A stretch of 64,000 nt of DNA from the NCBI GenBank assembly GCA_016716465.1, contig JADJWH010000001.1, positions 744,001-808,000 on the forward strand. Direction: 5' to 3'. The notes beneath the pieces are model-generated. The model made no database searches. It worked only from the letters and a program-made list of their open reading frames with translations, and was not told where the DNA came from. The stretch is from Gammaproteobacteria bacterium. Its GTDB lineage: Bacteria; Pseudomonadota; Gammaproteobacteria; SZUA-140. The translations under genes and the position numbers were made by a program. Every line of letters begins with the position of its first letter. Positions within the stretch are counted from its first letter, which is position 1. Below are positions 23,730 to 33,446 of this stretch, piece by piece.

Positions 23730-25184
23730 ATGATGCAACGGAACGGAATGCTTCAGGATATTTTGGGAAGAAAATTTTCCTTGAAATACTTGGCCTGGTT
23801 ATTTGGTCTCGGGACCGCCTGGCTCAGCATGATTATGCTTTCTTCTCCAGAGCACCGCATGATCTATTATGTATTGACTGCCGCTAGCCTCGCTCTCGTA
23901 TGGCTCATGTTATTTATAAATTCGAGAGACGCAGGAATCCGAATTTTTGATGTTGGCTTATTATGCGCGATTGCAACATTGTTATATACAGCAGTACCAC
24001 TATTAAATTATATCGCGGGTGAGTTTGCATTTACTGCATTAAGTGACAGTCGTCTTCAGAGCTACCAACCCAGCCCTTACGAGCTAAGCATGTTTCACTG
24101 GAGGCATGTTTTATATATATGGGCATTTGTCATTACGTACTCATTGATGCGAGGTCGCCAATCTATCTCTCAAGCTCCGCACCGCAGCTATGTCAGCAAT
24201 GCACAACTAATTGTGATTACTACGATGCTTTTCGCAATGTCTATGTACTTCATTTTTATAGATTACGCACTTGGAATCACATTCAATCCATCATATGAAG
24301 AATTAATGGATCAAAGAAAAAGTGGCGCGGCAGAGACGGGTCCACTAATTCTGCGACAAGTATCGAATTATTTATGGGGCATGTTTTTTATTCTGAAGCT
24401 GGCGCTATTGTATGCAATTCTTGCCAGGTATCGAAAGCCAATGTGGCGCGCTACATTTTACACCTGGATGATAGTGGAAATTGGCTATGCGATTTATGTG
24501 ATGGGATCAAGAACTCAAGTTATATTGTTATTGGTTGCCGCAGTGCTTCTCTTTGATTATCAGGTTCGCCGAATTCAATTACGAACAGCAACAATAGCTG
24601 CCTGCATTCTTCTTGTATGCTTTCTATTATTTGGGTATATCAGAGGGCTAAGCCTGAGTGATTCAAATGTGGCTGGAGTTAGTATTTTATCTGCCACAAA
24701 CGAATTTCAAGCCCTACTCGGCACTGCTTTTGACGTCTGGAAGCGGACTGAAAACGGAACATTGATTGCGCCATGGTATGTACATCTATATGACTTTATC
24801 AGTTTGTTTCCGCCACAGCAGATTTTCCCATTTGATAAGCAATCTGCGTCACAATGGTATTTGGAGGCAACTGATCGTAGCGGGATCTCAGGAAAAATGT
24901 GGGGGGTTGTATCGCAATCTATCATTGGACTTGATTGGATTGAAATTCTTGTAAGAGGAATATTGCTAGGTACTGTTTGTGGTTTATTGCACCGATATTT
25001 CGTCAAAAATCAAGAGAGTTTTATGACGGTGCTTTTGTACTTATGGCTGTGCCTTACTATTTATTACACCTTTCGCGCGACGACATTCTATGCAACGGTA
25101 TGGTATCTATATGAATTTATTCCAATCTACATAGCGCTGAAATATTTGCCACAGATGCTAACAAAAACTATAAAAGCGACGTAA
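23730..25184 (+). CDS. wzy: O-antigen/oligosaccharide repeat unit polymerase (Wzy-like)
   Basis: A 484-residue integral membrane protein with 10-12 hydrophobic segments and a larger periplasmic loop before the last segments (about residues 320-400, containing WYVHLYDFISLFPPQQIFPF). This is the layout of Wzy polymerases and of the oligosaccharide repeat unit polymerase family. These genes diverge rapidly, so the call depends on topology, AT-rich composition and position among glycosyltransferases. It ends the AT-rich block. Confidence 0.75.
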   Translation: MMQRNGMLQDILGRKFSLKYLAWLFGLGTAWLSMIMLSSPEHRMIYYVLTAASLALVWLMLFINSRDAGIRIFDVGLLCAIATLLYTAVPLLNYIAGEFAFTALSDSRLQSYQPSPYELSMFHWRHVLYIWAFVITYSLMRGRQSISQAPHRSYVSNAQLIVITTMLFAMSMYFIFIDYALGITFNPSYEELMDQRKSGAAETGPLILRQVSNYLWGMFFILKLALLYAILARYRKPMWRATFYTWMIVEIGYAIYVMGSRTQVILLLVAAVLLFDYQVRRIQLRTATIAACILLVCFLLFGYIRGLSLSDSNVAGVSILSATNEFQALLGTAFDVWKRTENGTLIAPWYVHLYDFISLFPPQQIFPFDKQSASQWYLEATDRSGISGKMWGVVSQSIIGLDWIEILVRGILLGTVCGLLHRYFVKNQESFMTVLLYLWLCLTIYYTFRATTFYATVWYLYEFIPIYIALKYLPQMLTKTIKAT

Positions 25185-25249
25185 TCCTAAGATCCGTCAT
25201 TTGAAAACTTGATCCCATACAAATATTCAGTAAAAGCTGCATTAATCCA

Positions 25250-26341
25250 TTGCGACGACATCGAAATATTCTTCATGTCACCCCAACGCTAGGCGGGGGA
25301 GGTGCTGAACGTCAACTTGCTATGCTTGCATTGGAGCAGGCAAAAAATGGTATGAATGTCCATGTGGCGACCCGCAGGGGTGGGCACCACGAAGGATTAA
25401 TGCGTAGCCATGGGGTTGTTATACATCTTCTAGGAGATTTTCGGTATGCCCACCCGCTGTTGTTCAGACGCCTCTGGTCGTTGATCAAGACGATCAATCC
25501 GGATATTGTCCAGACGTGGCTTCCTCAGATGGATATCGTCGGCGGCCTCGTCGCCACGGTGGCAGGGAAACCTTGGGTGCTGAGTGAGCGAAACTCAAAA
25601 AAGGCATTTACGCGGCCTCCCAGGTCGGTCTGGTGGCTGCGCCGCCAGGTCGCCAGGCTTGCTTCTCTGATCGTTGCCAATTCACAGGCGGGTTGCGACT
25701 ACTGGTTGGAACACATCGGTAAACCGGATCGCCTGGCGACGATATCTAACGGTCTGGACCTGGCGGGCATTCGTACGGCGCGACCGCTTGGCATTCCTGG
25801 AGCTGATCCAGATGGCGGCAGCTTCCTGTTGGTCGGGAGATTGCTTCCACACAAGTCTCCGCAAACGCTGGTCAGGGCGCTCCGCATCGTCCGTCATACC
25901 TATCCGGCACGCGCATTGATCATTGGCGATGGTCCGCTACGTGATGAATTAGACAACTTGATACGAGAATCAAGTCTTGGCGATTCGGTTTCGGTGATGC
26001 CGTATCAGACGGAGTGGTGGGGTTACTTGAAAACCGCGACCGCCCTGATCAGCATGAGTCAGTATGAAGGGCAGCCCAACGTTGTTCTCGAGGCCATGGC
26101 GGCCGGATGTCCGATCATCGTGAGCGATATCCCCATGCATCGTGAGATCCTCGACGAATCCACCGCCGTCCTGGTGCCGGTCGGCGATGCCGCTGCCTTG
26201 GCAGGCGCGATGATTTCGCTGATCGCACATCGGGACGAGGCGTGCCGGCGCGCGGAACTGGCGCGGCAATCCGTTGCACGGATGAATATGGAAACCGTTG
26301 CCCGAAATTATGAGCTGCTGTACGAGCGGGCGCTAAGATAG
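25250..26341 (+). CDS. Glycosyltransferase family 4
   Basis: A 363-residue GT-B enzyme. LGGGGAERQLAMLAL near the N-terminus is the nucleotide-sugar contact loop seen in WaaG/PimB-like enzymes; LLVGRLLPHKSPQTLVRAL and EGQPNVVLEAMAAGCP (E-x7-E region) lie in the C-terminal domain. The start is a TTG at 25250, giving MRRHRNILHVTPTLGGGG; no better start exists upstream. GC content rises here compared with 18.8-25.2 kb. Confidence 0.85.
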   Translation: MRRHRNILHVTPTLGGGGAERQLAMLALEQAKNGMNVHVATRRGGHHEGLMRSHGVVIHLLGDFRYAHPLLFRRLWSLIKTINPDIVQTWLPQMDIVGGLVATVAGKPWVLSERNSKKAFTRPPRSVWWLRRQVARLASLIVANSQAGCDYWLEHIGKPDRLATISNGLDLAGIRTARPLGIPGADPDGGSFLLVGRLLPHKSPQTLVRALRIVRHTYPARALIIGDGPLRDELDNLIRESSLGDSVSVMPYQTEWWGYLKTATALISMSQYEGQPNVVLEAMAAGCPIIVSDIPMHREILDESTAVLVPVGDAAALAGAMISLIAHRDEACRRAELARQSVARMNMETVARNYELLYERALR

Positions 26342-26399
26342 ACTCTGCTATGATGACGGCAGATAACCCCGCACCGGCATTGGATTAACTAACACACGC

Positions 26400-27335
26400 A
26401 TGCTAAAAAAATATAAATATATGGCCCTCGGATGCATCACCTGCATACCCAAGGCCCACGATATGCTGCGGCGGGGAACCGGCGGGACGACGTCCTCCCG
26501 CTATTGTTACTCGGTCTGGCTGCGGCACCTGGTCACTGCCGCAAAGGCGGGATTGCCCTCATTACCCATGCATGTAGCCGAACTTGGCCCCGGTGATTCC
26601 ATTGGCATCGGCCTCGCTGCGCTGATCACGGGAGCTGACACCTATTCGGCCCTCGATGCGATCCCGCACGCCGTCTCGGCGCGCAATATCGTCGTTTTCG
26701 ACGAACTCGTCGAATTCTTCCGCAGACGCGAGCCGATTCCCGGTCCCGAGGAATTTCCCCGCGTCCGACCCACCTTGAACGACTATTCCTTTCCCGACTG
26801 GTTGCTACCGTCTTCCAGGCTGGACACTGCACTGGCGCAGGACCGCATCGGACACCTCCGTGCCGACCTGGTCGCCGGCACCGGCGCCATCCGCTACATC
26901 GCGCCGTGGAACTCCGAGAGGCTGATCGAGGCGGGAAGCATCGATCTCATCGTTTCCCAAGCCGTGCTGGAACATGTCGACGACCTGCCCAATGCCTATC
27001 GGGCGATGGCCAGATGGCTGAGGCCGACCGGCTACGTCTCCCATCAGATCGATTTCAAGTGCCACGGCATGGCCGAGGCCTGGAATGGTCACCTCGGCTA
27101 TTCGGATCTGGCCTGGAAGATCATGCGCGGCAGACTGCCCTATCTGTTGAACCGCAGGGTCTACTCCGAACATCTTGCCTGCCTGCGCGATGCCGGCTTC
27201 ATCATCAAGAATGAGCAGATCGCGGAAAGTTCCGGCGCACTTACAAGAGACCAGCTGGCCCCACGGTTTCGGCACATCACTGAACAGGACCTACGGGTGT
27301 CCGGCGCCCTGATCCAGGCCATGTTAGCCGGCTGA
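26400..27335 (+). CDS. SAM-dependent methyltransferase-like protein
   Basis: 311 residues. VAELGPGDSIGIGLAAL (about 59-75) is motif I, and LIVSQAVLEHVDDLPNAYRA is the motif IV region, followed by a methyltransferase-type beta strand (WLRPTGYVSHQIDF). The N-terminus has a short Cys-containing hydrophobic stretch. It may methylate a sugar or cap the chain; no specific homologue is recognised. Confidence 0.65.
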   Translation: MLKKYKYMALGCITCIPKAHDMLRRGTGGTTSSRYCYSVWLRHLVTAAKAGLPSLPMHVAELGPGDSIGIGLAALITGADTYSALDAIPHAVSARNIVVFDELVEFFRRREPIPGPEEFPRVRPTLNDYSFPDWLLPSSRLDTALAQDRIGHLRADLVAGTGAIRYIAPWNSERLIEAGSIDLIVSQAVLEHVDDLPNAYRAMARWLRPTGYVSHQIDFKCHGMAEAWNGHLGYSDLAWKIMRGRLPYLLNRRVYSEHLACLRDAGFIIKNEQIAESSGALTRDQLAPRFRHITEQDLRVSGALIQAMLAG

Positions 27336-27405
27336 TCGATTGGCGATCTGACGTGAATAATTATCTCGTGACCGCCAACCTCGTCGGCATGAGGCCCTGC
27401 AGCTG

Positions 27406-29370
27406 ATGTGCGGCCTTGTGGGCTTTGTCGATCTGCGGATTTCTTCGGAAGACGCCGAGCGCCGGCTTCGCGTCATGACCGATACGATCCGTCATCGCGG
27501 TCCCGATGACAGTGGCATCTGGTACGAGCCGGAAACCGGCCTCGGGCTGGGACACCGCCGCCTCTCCATTCTCGATCTGTCCGCGGCCGGTCACCAGCCC
27601 ATGGCGTCGGCATCCGGAAGGTTTGTCATCGCCTTCAATGGCGAAATCTACAATCATCACGACTTGCGGGACGAGCTTGTCAAAAAGCGGCCTGATGTGA
27701 TATTCCGCGGCCACTCCGATACTGAGGCCTTGCTGGAGGCCATCGACTGCTGGGGCGTCATGTCAACCTTGCCCCGCCTGAATGGCATGTTTGCCTTCGC
27801 CGTCTATGACAAGCTCGAAAATATTCTATATCTGGTACGTGACCGCATCGGGGAAAAACCCCTGTATTTTGGCTTTATTAACACCACGCTGGTGTTCGCT
27901 TCCGAGTTGCGTGCCATTCATGCAGCCTTTCCCCGTAATCTTGGCCTTGATCGGGACGCCCTGGATCTGTATTTCCGGTTCGGTTACGTGCCCGCGCCGA
28001 GGTCGGTCTTCGCCGGCATTGCCAAGGTCGAGCCTGGGCATGTCCTGGCGTTCCGTGTGACCAGGACGTCGTGCCGGCTCGTCAGTGATGCCGCCTATTG
28101 GTCAGTCGGGGATATGGTAACGGCAGTTCCCGACCCCGTTCATGACTCAGAGCAAGCCGCAAACGACCTCGATCGGCTCCTGAGTGATGCCGTCAGGATC
28201 CGGATGGAGGCCGATGTCCCGCTGGGGGCGTTTCTCTCCGGTGGGATTGATTCCTCCCTGATCACCGCCCTGATGCAGCATCAGAGCCGGGAGCGTGTGC
28301 GGACGTTCACCATCGGTTTCGACGATGCCCGCTTTAACGAGGCGCCCTATGCCAGGGCAATCGCCGACCGTCTGGGGACCGAGCATACTGAGCTGTACGT
28401 TACTCCCAAGGACGCGCTCGATGTCATCCCGAGGCTCCCCGCGATCTTCGATGAACCGTTCGCTGACGTCTCCCAGATCCCGACCTATCTGGTTTCCCGG
28501 ATGGCACGCGAGCACGTCACCGTGGCCCTGTCCGGCGATGGCGGCGACGAGCTGTTTGCAGGCTATCAACGCTACCAGCTGGCGCTGAAGCTATGGCGGC
28601 ACCTCGACAGGCTTCCATACCACCTGCGCAGCCTGGCGGGATCGCTCCTGCGCGGGATACCGTTCACTCTGTGGGACCGGCTGGGTTTCCTCATGCCGGA
28701 TACGCTGGCCGCCGGCCGCTTCGGCGACCGCGTCCACAAGTTCTCCGAGATCCTCGGCACCCGTGATTTTGATCGACTGTATTCCAGGCTGCACTCATTA
28801 TGGAGTTCCACCGGGCGACTGATGCCAGGACATGCCGACAAGCTGGAATTGCTCGCAGCGCCCGCCGTAATCGAAGGGGTCCGTCCATGGCTCGAACGCA
28901 TGATGGCCTGGGATCTTGTGACCTATCTGCCGGACGACATCCTGGTCAAGATGGACCGGTCTTCCATGGCGGTCAGCCTGGAAGGACGGATACCCTTACT
29001 CGATCACCGGGTGGTCGAGTTCGCCTGGCGCATGCCGGCCGATCTGAAGCTGCGCGATGGTACGGGAAAATGGCTGCTGCGCCGGGTACTGGATAAATAC
29101 CTGCCGAGAGATCTGATCGAGCGCCCGAAGAAGGGGTTTAAAATACCCTTGGAAACCTGGCTCAGAAGCAATCTGTCGGAATGGGCGCGTGATGTCCTGG
29201 ATCCACGCCTCCTGCGCAGTCAGGGGCTGATCAATCAGCCGCTCGTGAGCGCCATGCTCGAGCAGCACTTGACAGGGAAACGCGCCTGGACGTCACAGTT
29301 ATGGACGATCTTGATGTTCCAGTGCTGGTATGGCGATATGCAGCGCACAGGACATGAACCAAGGGCATAG
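27406..29370 (+). CDS. asnB: Asparagine synthase (glutamine-hydrolysing)-like amidotransferase
   Basis: A 654-residue two-domain enzyme: an N-terminal class II glutaminase with the essential Cys2 (MCGLVGFVD), RHRGPDDSG and FNGEIYNH, and a C-terminal ATP-pyrophosphatase domain with SGGIDSSLI and LSGDGGDELFAGY. AsnB-like proteins in O-antigen and EPS loci are thought to amidate acidic sugars or act on amino-acid substituents rather than make asparagine for the cell. No uronic-acid dehydrogenase gene is nearby, so the acceptor is unclear. Confidence 0.88.
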   Translation: MCGLVGFVDLRISSEDAERRLRVMTDTIRHRGPDDSGIWYEPETGLGLGHRRLSILDLSAAGHQPMASASGRFVIAFNGEIYNHHDLRDELVKKRPDVIFRGHSDTEALLEAIDCWGVMSTLPRLNGMFAFAVYDKLENILYLVRDRIGEKPLYFGFINTTLVFASELRAIHAAFPRNLGLDRDALDLYFRFGYVPAPRSVFAGIAKVEPGHVLAFRVTRTSCRLVSDAAYWSVGDMVTAVPDPVHDSEQAANDLDRLLSDAVRIRMEADVPLGAFLSGGIDSSLITALMQHQSRERVRTFTIGFDDARFNEAPYARAIADRLGTEHTELYVTPKDALDVIPRLPAIFDEPFADVSQIPTYLVSRMAREHVTVALSGDGGDELFAGYQRYQLALKLWRHLDRLPYHLRSLAGSLLRGIPFTLWDRLGFLMPDTLAAGRFGDRVHKFSEILGTRDFDRLYSRLHSLWSSTGRLMPGHADKLELLAAPAVIEGVRPWLERMMAWDLVTYLPDDILVKMDRSSMAVSLEGRIPLLDHRVVEFAWRMPADLKLRDGTGKWLLRRVLDKYLPRDLIERPKKGFKIPLETWLRSNLSEWARDVLDPRLLRSQGLINQPLVSAMLEQHLTGKRAWTSQLWTILMFQCWYGDMQRTGHEPRA

Positions 29371-29380
29371 AGAGGTAATC

Positions 29381-30355
29381 GTGCGTGTCTTAATCACAGG
29401 CGGGTCGGGGTTCATCGGTACAAATCTTGTCGAGTACTACGTGAATCGGGGTCATGCTGTAGTCAATGTCGATATTGCCGCGCCAAAGAATCCGGAGCAC
29501 GGAAACTACTGGATAAAGACCGATATCCGGGACGCTGTAGCGATCAGCCGCCAGGTTCAGAAGTTCCGCCCGGATATCCTGTTGCACATGGCCGCGCGCA
29601 CCGACCTTTTCGGAAAGGACATCAACGACTATGAAGCAAACACCGCGGGCGTCTCCAATATCATTAGCGCAGTAAAATCGTCAGGCTCCGTCCGCCTGGC
29701 CATTTTCGCTTCCTCCATGCTGGTGTGCCGGATTGGCTACCGGCCCACTGATGAATTTGATTATTGCGCGAGTACGGCCTACGGGGAGAGCAAGGTCGAG
29801 GGCGAGTGGCGGGTACGGAGGGAGGCGGGCGACGCATTTCCCTGGCTCATCGTCAGGCCGACATCAATCTGGGGCCCGTGGTTTGCATCGCCTTATCGCG
29901 ATTTCTTCACTGCCGTACAGAGAGGCTGGTATGTTCATCCTGCCGGCAGGAGAATCAGAAGGTCCTACGGCTTTGTCCTGAACACGGTTCACCAGATCGA
30001 CCGCCTGATCGAGAGAAGCGGCGGGGATCTGGTCGGTAAAGCTGTTTACATCGCTGACTACGAGCCGATCGAACTCAAATCATGGGCAAATGAGGTACAG
30101 CGCTGTCTGCGGGCGAAGCCCGTCAGAGAAGTGCCACTCTGGGCCTTCCAGATTGCGGCCAAAATCGGCGATTTTTTCAAATCTCTTGGCTGGAATACAG
30201 TGCCAATGTCAAGCTTTCGCCTGAATAATCTCCTGACGGAAATGATTCACGACACAGCGCCTGTCCACTCGGTGTGTGGTCCGCTCCCGTACACCATGCC
30301 GGAGGCGGTATCCCTGACCTGTGACTGGCTGCGCAGCAACGACGGCGGCCGATGA
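29381..30355 (+). CDS. NAD-dependent sugar epimerase/dehydratase
   Basis: A 324-residue extended SDR with GGSGFIGTNLVEYY at the N-terminus, LHMAARTDLFG, FASSMLV and the catalytic YGESK. GTG 29381 is preferred because AGAGG lies just upstream and it starts directly at RVLITGGSG; an upstream frame from 29330 would overlap asnB. It ends in a 4-bp overlap with the next gene. Substrate not predictable; probably modifies a nucleotide sugar of this locus. Confidence 0.75.
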   Translation: MRVLITGGSGFIGTNLVEYYVNRGHAVVNVDIAAPKNPEHGNYWIKTDIRDAVAISRQVQKFRPDILLHMAARTDLFGKDINDYEANTAGVSNIISAVKSSGSVRLAIFASSMLVCRIGYRPTDEFDYCASTAYGESKVEGEWRVRREAGDAFPWLIVRPTSIWGPWFASPYRDFFTAVQRGWYVHPAGRRIRRSYGFVLNTVHQIDRLIERSGGDLVGKAVYIADYEPIELKSWANEVQRCLRAKPVREVPLWAFQIAAKIGDFFKSLGWNTVPMSSFRLNNLLTEMIHDTAPVHSVCGPLPYTMPEAVSLTCDWLRSNDGGR

Positions 30356-31587
30356 AAATATTGTTTTCGGTGCACGGTTACAAGCCGGCCTGGCGGGTGG
30401 GCGGCCCCATCCTGTCGGTATCCGCCCTTGCCGAGCGGCTTGTCAGCAAGGGCCATCAGGTCATCGTGTGTACCACGAACATGAACCTCGACCAGGAACT
30501 GGATGTCCCGCTGAATACTCCGATCAACATCAAGGGCGTGGAGGTATACTATTTCGCCTGTGAGGAATACCTGAAACGGTATTTTTCCAGGATCGGCTAT
30601 CTGTCGAAATCGATTGGGACCCTGTATTCACCCACTATGGGGCAAGCACTACGGGAATTCGTGCCCAAGGTAGATATCGTCCATGTGCATCTGCCCTTCG
30701 TTTATCCCACTATGGCGGCGGCACGGGCCGCCTTCAAGTTCGACAAGCCGCTTTTCTATCACCAGCGCGGCGTATTCGATCCTGCTCGATTGAGGTTTCG
30801 ATCGCTGAAGAAGAATGCCTATATCTCCCTGGTTGAAAGACCGATACTCAGGCGCGCCACGACACTGATTGCGCTGACGGAGGCGGAGCGCGAGAGCTAT
30901 CGACGGCTTGATGTTGAAACCCCGTGTGCAGTCATCCCGAACGGCATTGATCTGCCGGAACTATCCGTGCTGACCGATAGTCAGGTGGAATTGCTGAGAT
31001 CGGTGGGAATCGAACCCTCACACAAGGTCGTGCTGTTCATGGGACGCTTGCATCCTATCAAGGGTGCCGACCGCCTTCTGGACGCATTCTCCCGTATCGC
31101 AGCCGAAGTTCCTGATGCCCATCTGATCATGGCGGGTCCGGACGAGTTCGGAATACACCAGGACTTTCTGTACAAAACCCGCGAATTGGATCTCGCCAGT
31201 CGCGTCTCCTTTCCGGGGATGGTAGAGGGTGACCTAAAGCGGGCACTGTTGCTGCGCGCGAACCTGTTTTGCCTTCCTTCCGATGCGGAAGGATTTTCCA
31301 TGGCTATACTCGAGGCACTGTCTTACGCGATTCCGGTGATGATATCGCCGGGCTGCCACTTCGATGAGATCGAAGCTGCTGGCGCCGGATGGGTGGTCAA
31401 TGCGGATGTTCCAGCCATGGCGAAAGCACTCCGCGCATGCCTGGCCGACATCCACCACCTTCGTCAACACGGAATGCTTGGGAGAAGGTTGGTGGAACAA
31501 CGATATGGCTGGGATACGATTTCCGAGCAGATCCTGTCGGCCTATGAAGAGGGAATCGCCCGACATGCGTCCCGGCAGCGGACATGA
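30352..31587 (+). CDS. Glycosyltransferase family 4 (GT1-type)
   Basis: A 411-residue GT-B glycosyltransferase. GWRVGGPILSVSALAERL-like contacts lie near the N-terminus (WRVGGPILSVSALAERL), then VLFMGRLHPIKGADRLLDAF and SDAEGFSMAILEALSYAIPV with the E-x7-E motif in the C-terminal domain. It overlaps its neighbours by 4 bp at both ends, so the 29381-33421 genes form one translational unit. Confidence 0.85.
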   Translation: MKILFSVHGYKPAWRVGGPILSVSALAERLVSKGHQVIVCTTNMNLDQELDVPLNTPINIKGVEVYYFACEEYLKRYFSRIGYLSKSIGTLYSPTMGQALREFVPKVDIVHVHLPFVYPTMAAARAAFKFDKPLFYHQRGVFDPARLRFRSLKKNAYISLVERPILRRATTLIALTEAERESYRRLDVETPCAVIPNGIDLPELSVLTDSQVELLRSVGIEPSHKVVLFMGRLHPIKGADRLLDAFSRIAAEVPDAHLIMAGPDEFGIHQDFLYKTRELDLASRVSFPGMVEGDLKRALLLRANLFCLPSDAEGFSMAILEALSYAIPVMISPGCHFDEIEAAGAGWVVNADVPAMAKALRACLADIHHLRQHGMLGRRLVEQRYGWDTISEQILSAYEEGIARHASRQRT

Positions 31588-32444
31588 CGAGATTCGTGCT
31601 GGATGATCGGTCGATGAGCAGCAAAGCCACGAAAGCAGAGGGCGGTCTCCGGACAGTGGGACGATTCAAGCAAACGCGTCCCGACATGCCGCTCGTTTCC
31701 GTGATCACTGTGACATATAACCGCGCCGCCACCCTGGTGGATACGATTCACAGCGTCCTTGCGCAGACATATTCGAACATCGAATATATCGTGATCGATG
31801 GTGGCTCGACAGACGACACGCTGGAGCTGCTACGCAGCAATGATCACAGCATAGATTACTGGATGAGCGAACCCGATACCGGTATATACGACGCCATCAA
31901 CAAAGGCATCCGGACGGCTCGTGGCGAATACATCGGACTGCTGAATTCCGACGACTACTTTTCGTCCAATGAATCCGTCGCGGCAATCGTATCCACGCTA
32001 CGTTCCGGCAGCTTTGATGCCGTGCACGGAGATCTCAAGATCGTCTCCAGAAAGGACACGACTCATGTACAACGGTATTACCGGCTGAACGGATTCAAGC
32101 CCGGTCATCTCCGCTATGGCATTATCCCCGCCCACCCGACCTTCTACTGTAAGCGGAGCCTCTATGAGAAGGTCGGTCCGTACAAGACGGATTATCGCGT
32201 GTCGGCCGACTCAGAAATGATGATCCGCACGATCATCAGAGCCTCGGCGAAGCTGGGATATGTCGATCGTGATCTTGTCACCATGCGTTCCGGTGGAATC
32301 AGCAACAATGGAATGCTCGGGAGAATCCATCAGAACTTCGAGATCGTGCGCGCCTGCCGCGAGAATGGTTTATATACCAATATCGTTCTGCTGATAGCGA
32401 AGATACCGCTCAAGCTGATGCAGTATCTCAGGCGACAGCAATGA
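31584..32444 (+). CDS. Glycosyltransferase family 2
   Basis: A 286-residue GT-A enzyme: SVITVTYNRAATLVDTIHSV, IDGGSTDDTLELL, GIYDAINKGI and the metal-binding NSDDYF. These are typical of EpsE/WcaA-like family 2 transferases. ATG 31584 overlaps the previous stop. It gives a roughly 30-residue leader before the domain, so a later ATG (31614 or 31686) is also possible. Confidence 0.85.
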   Translation: MTRFVLDDRSMSSKATKAEGGLRTVGRFKQTRPDMPLVSVITVTYNRAATLVDTIHSVLAQTYSNIEYIVIDGGSTDDTLELLRSNDHSIDYWMSEPDTGIYDAINKGIRTARGEYIGLLNSDDYFSSNESVAAIVSTLRSGSFDAVHGDLKIVSRKDTTHVQRYYRLNGFKPGHLRYGIIPAHPTFYCKRSLYEKVGPYKTDYRVSADSEMMIRTIIRASAKLGYVDRDLVTMRSGGISNNGMLGRIHQNFEIVRACRENGLYTNIVLLIAKIPLKLMQYLRRQQ

Positions 32445-33421
32445 AGCGGCTGTTGCTCACTGGCGCTACCGGATTCGTGGGGAGGACATTGCTACACCGT
32501 CTCTGTCGCGACGCGATATATGACCCGAAACTGATAACGCGGCGCCCGATCCCGGGCCTGCCCGGTCATATAGAGGTGACGCATGTTGATGACATTGGGC
32601 CCACTAACAACTATAAGGAGGCGTTGGCTGGTTCAGAGGTGGTCGTCCATGCGGCAGCGCGCGCGCACAGGATCAATGACCGGGTCGCGGATCCCGTTGC
32701 CGAGTTTCACCGGGCTAATACCGAGGCTACGCTGAATCTCGCCAGGCAGGCCGCCGATGCTGGCGTGAAGCGCCTGGTCTTCATCAGCACGATCGGGGTA
32801 CATGGTACCGAGACCCATGACGAGCGTCTTACGGAGGACTCGCCCATCCTGCCACATTCCCCCTATGCGCTGTCCAAACACGAGGCTGAGATCGGCCTGC
32901 GCGCGCTGGGGCAAGTTACCGGGATGGAGATCGTCATCATTCGGCCGCCACTAATCTACGGTCCCGACCCGCCCGGCAATCTGGCACGACTGCTCGCGCT
33001 GGTCTCCCGTGGCTGGCCGTTGCCATTCGGCCTCGTAAGGAACAAACGAACTCTGGTTGCGCTCGACAATATCGTCGATCTGATCGTCCGTTGCATCCAG
33101 CATCCCGCCGCCGGGGGCAAGATATTCCTCGCAGGGGACGCCGAGGACGTCTCTACGCCAGAGATCATCGCCTGCGTAGCAGAGGGCATGCGCACGAGAA
33201 TTACGCAGCTGCCCATTTCCCCGATAGCGCTCAAGACGGGCGCCCGCCTGCTTGGCCGGCCTGCCCTGTACCAGCAGCTGTGCGGTTCGCTACAGATCGA
33301 TATCACGCGAGCGCGCCGCCTGCTCGACTGGACACCCGCCACAACATCCCGTGACGGTCTGATTGCAATGGGGCGGTGGTACAGGGAGAATGTCATGTCG
33401 AAACAGACAAGCCCAGTTTAG
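32441..33421 (+). CDS. NAD-dependent epimerase/dehydratase, WbpV-like
   Basis: A 326-residue SDR with LLLTGATGFVGRTLLHRL, VVHAAARAH, FISTIGVHG and catalytic YALSK. Its place directly before WbpL- and WbpM-like genes matches the wbpV-wbpL-wbpM trio of Pseudomonas aeruginosa, where WbpV acts on the 4-keto product of WbpM to give UDP-FucNAc or UDP-QuiNAc. That role is inferred from synteny plus family membership. Confidence 0.75.
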   Translation: MKRLLLTGATGFVGRTLLHRLCRDAIYDPKLITRRPIPGLPGHIEVTHVDDIGPTNNYKEALAGSEVVVHAAARAHRINDRVADPVAEFHRANTEATLNLARQAADAGVKRLVFISTIGVHGTETHDERLTEDSPILPHSPYALSKHEAEIGLRALGQVTGMEIVIIRPPLIYGPDPPGNLARLLALVSRGWPLPFGLVRNKRTLVALDNIVDLIVRCIQHPAAGGKIFLAGDAEDVSTPEIIACVAEGMRTRITQLPISPIALKTGARLLGRPALYQQLCGSLQIDITRARRLLDWTPATTSRDGLIAMGRWYRENVMSKQTSPV

Positions 33422-33446
33422 CTAAATCTACCCAAAGAACCGATCC

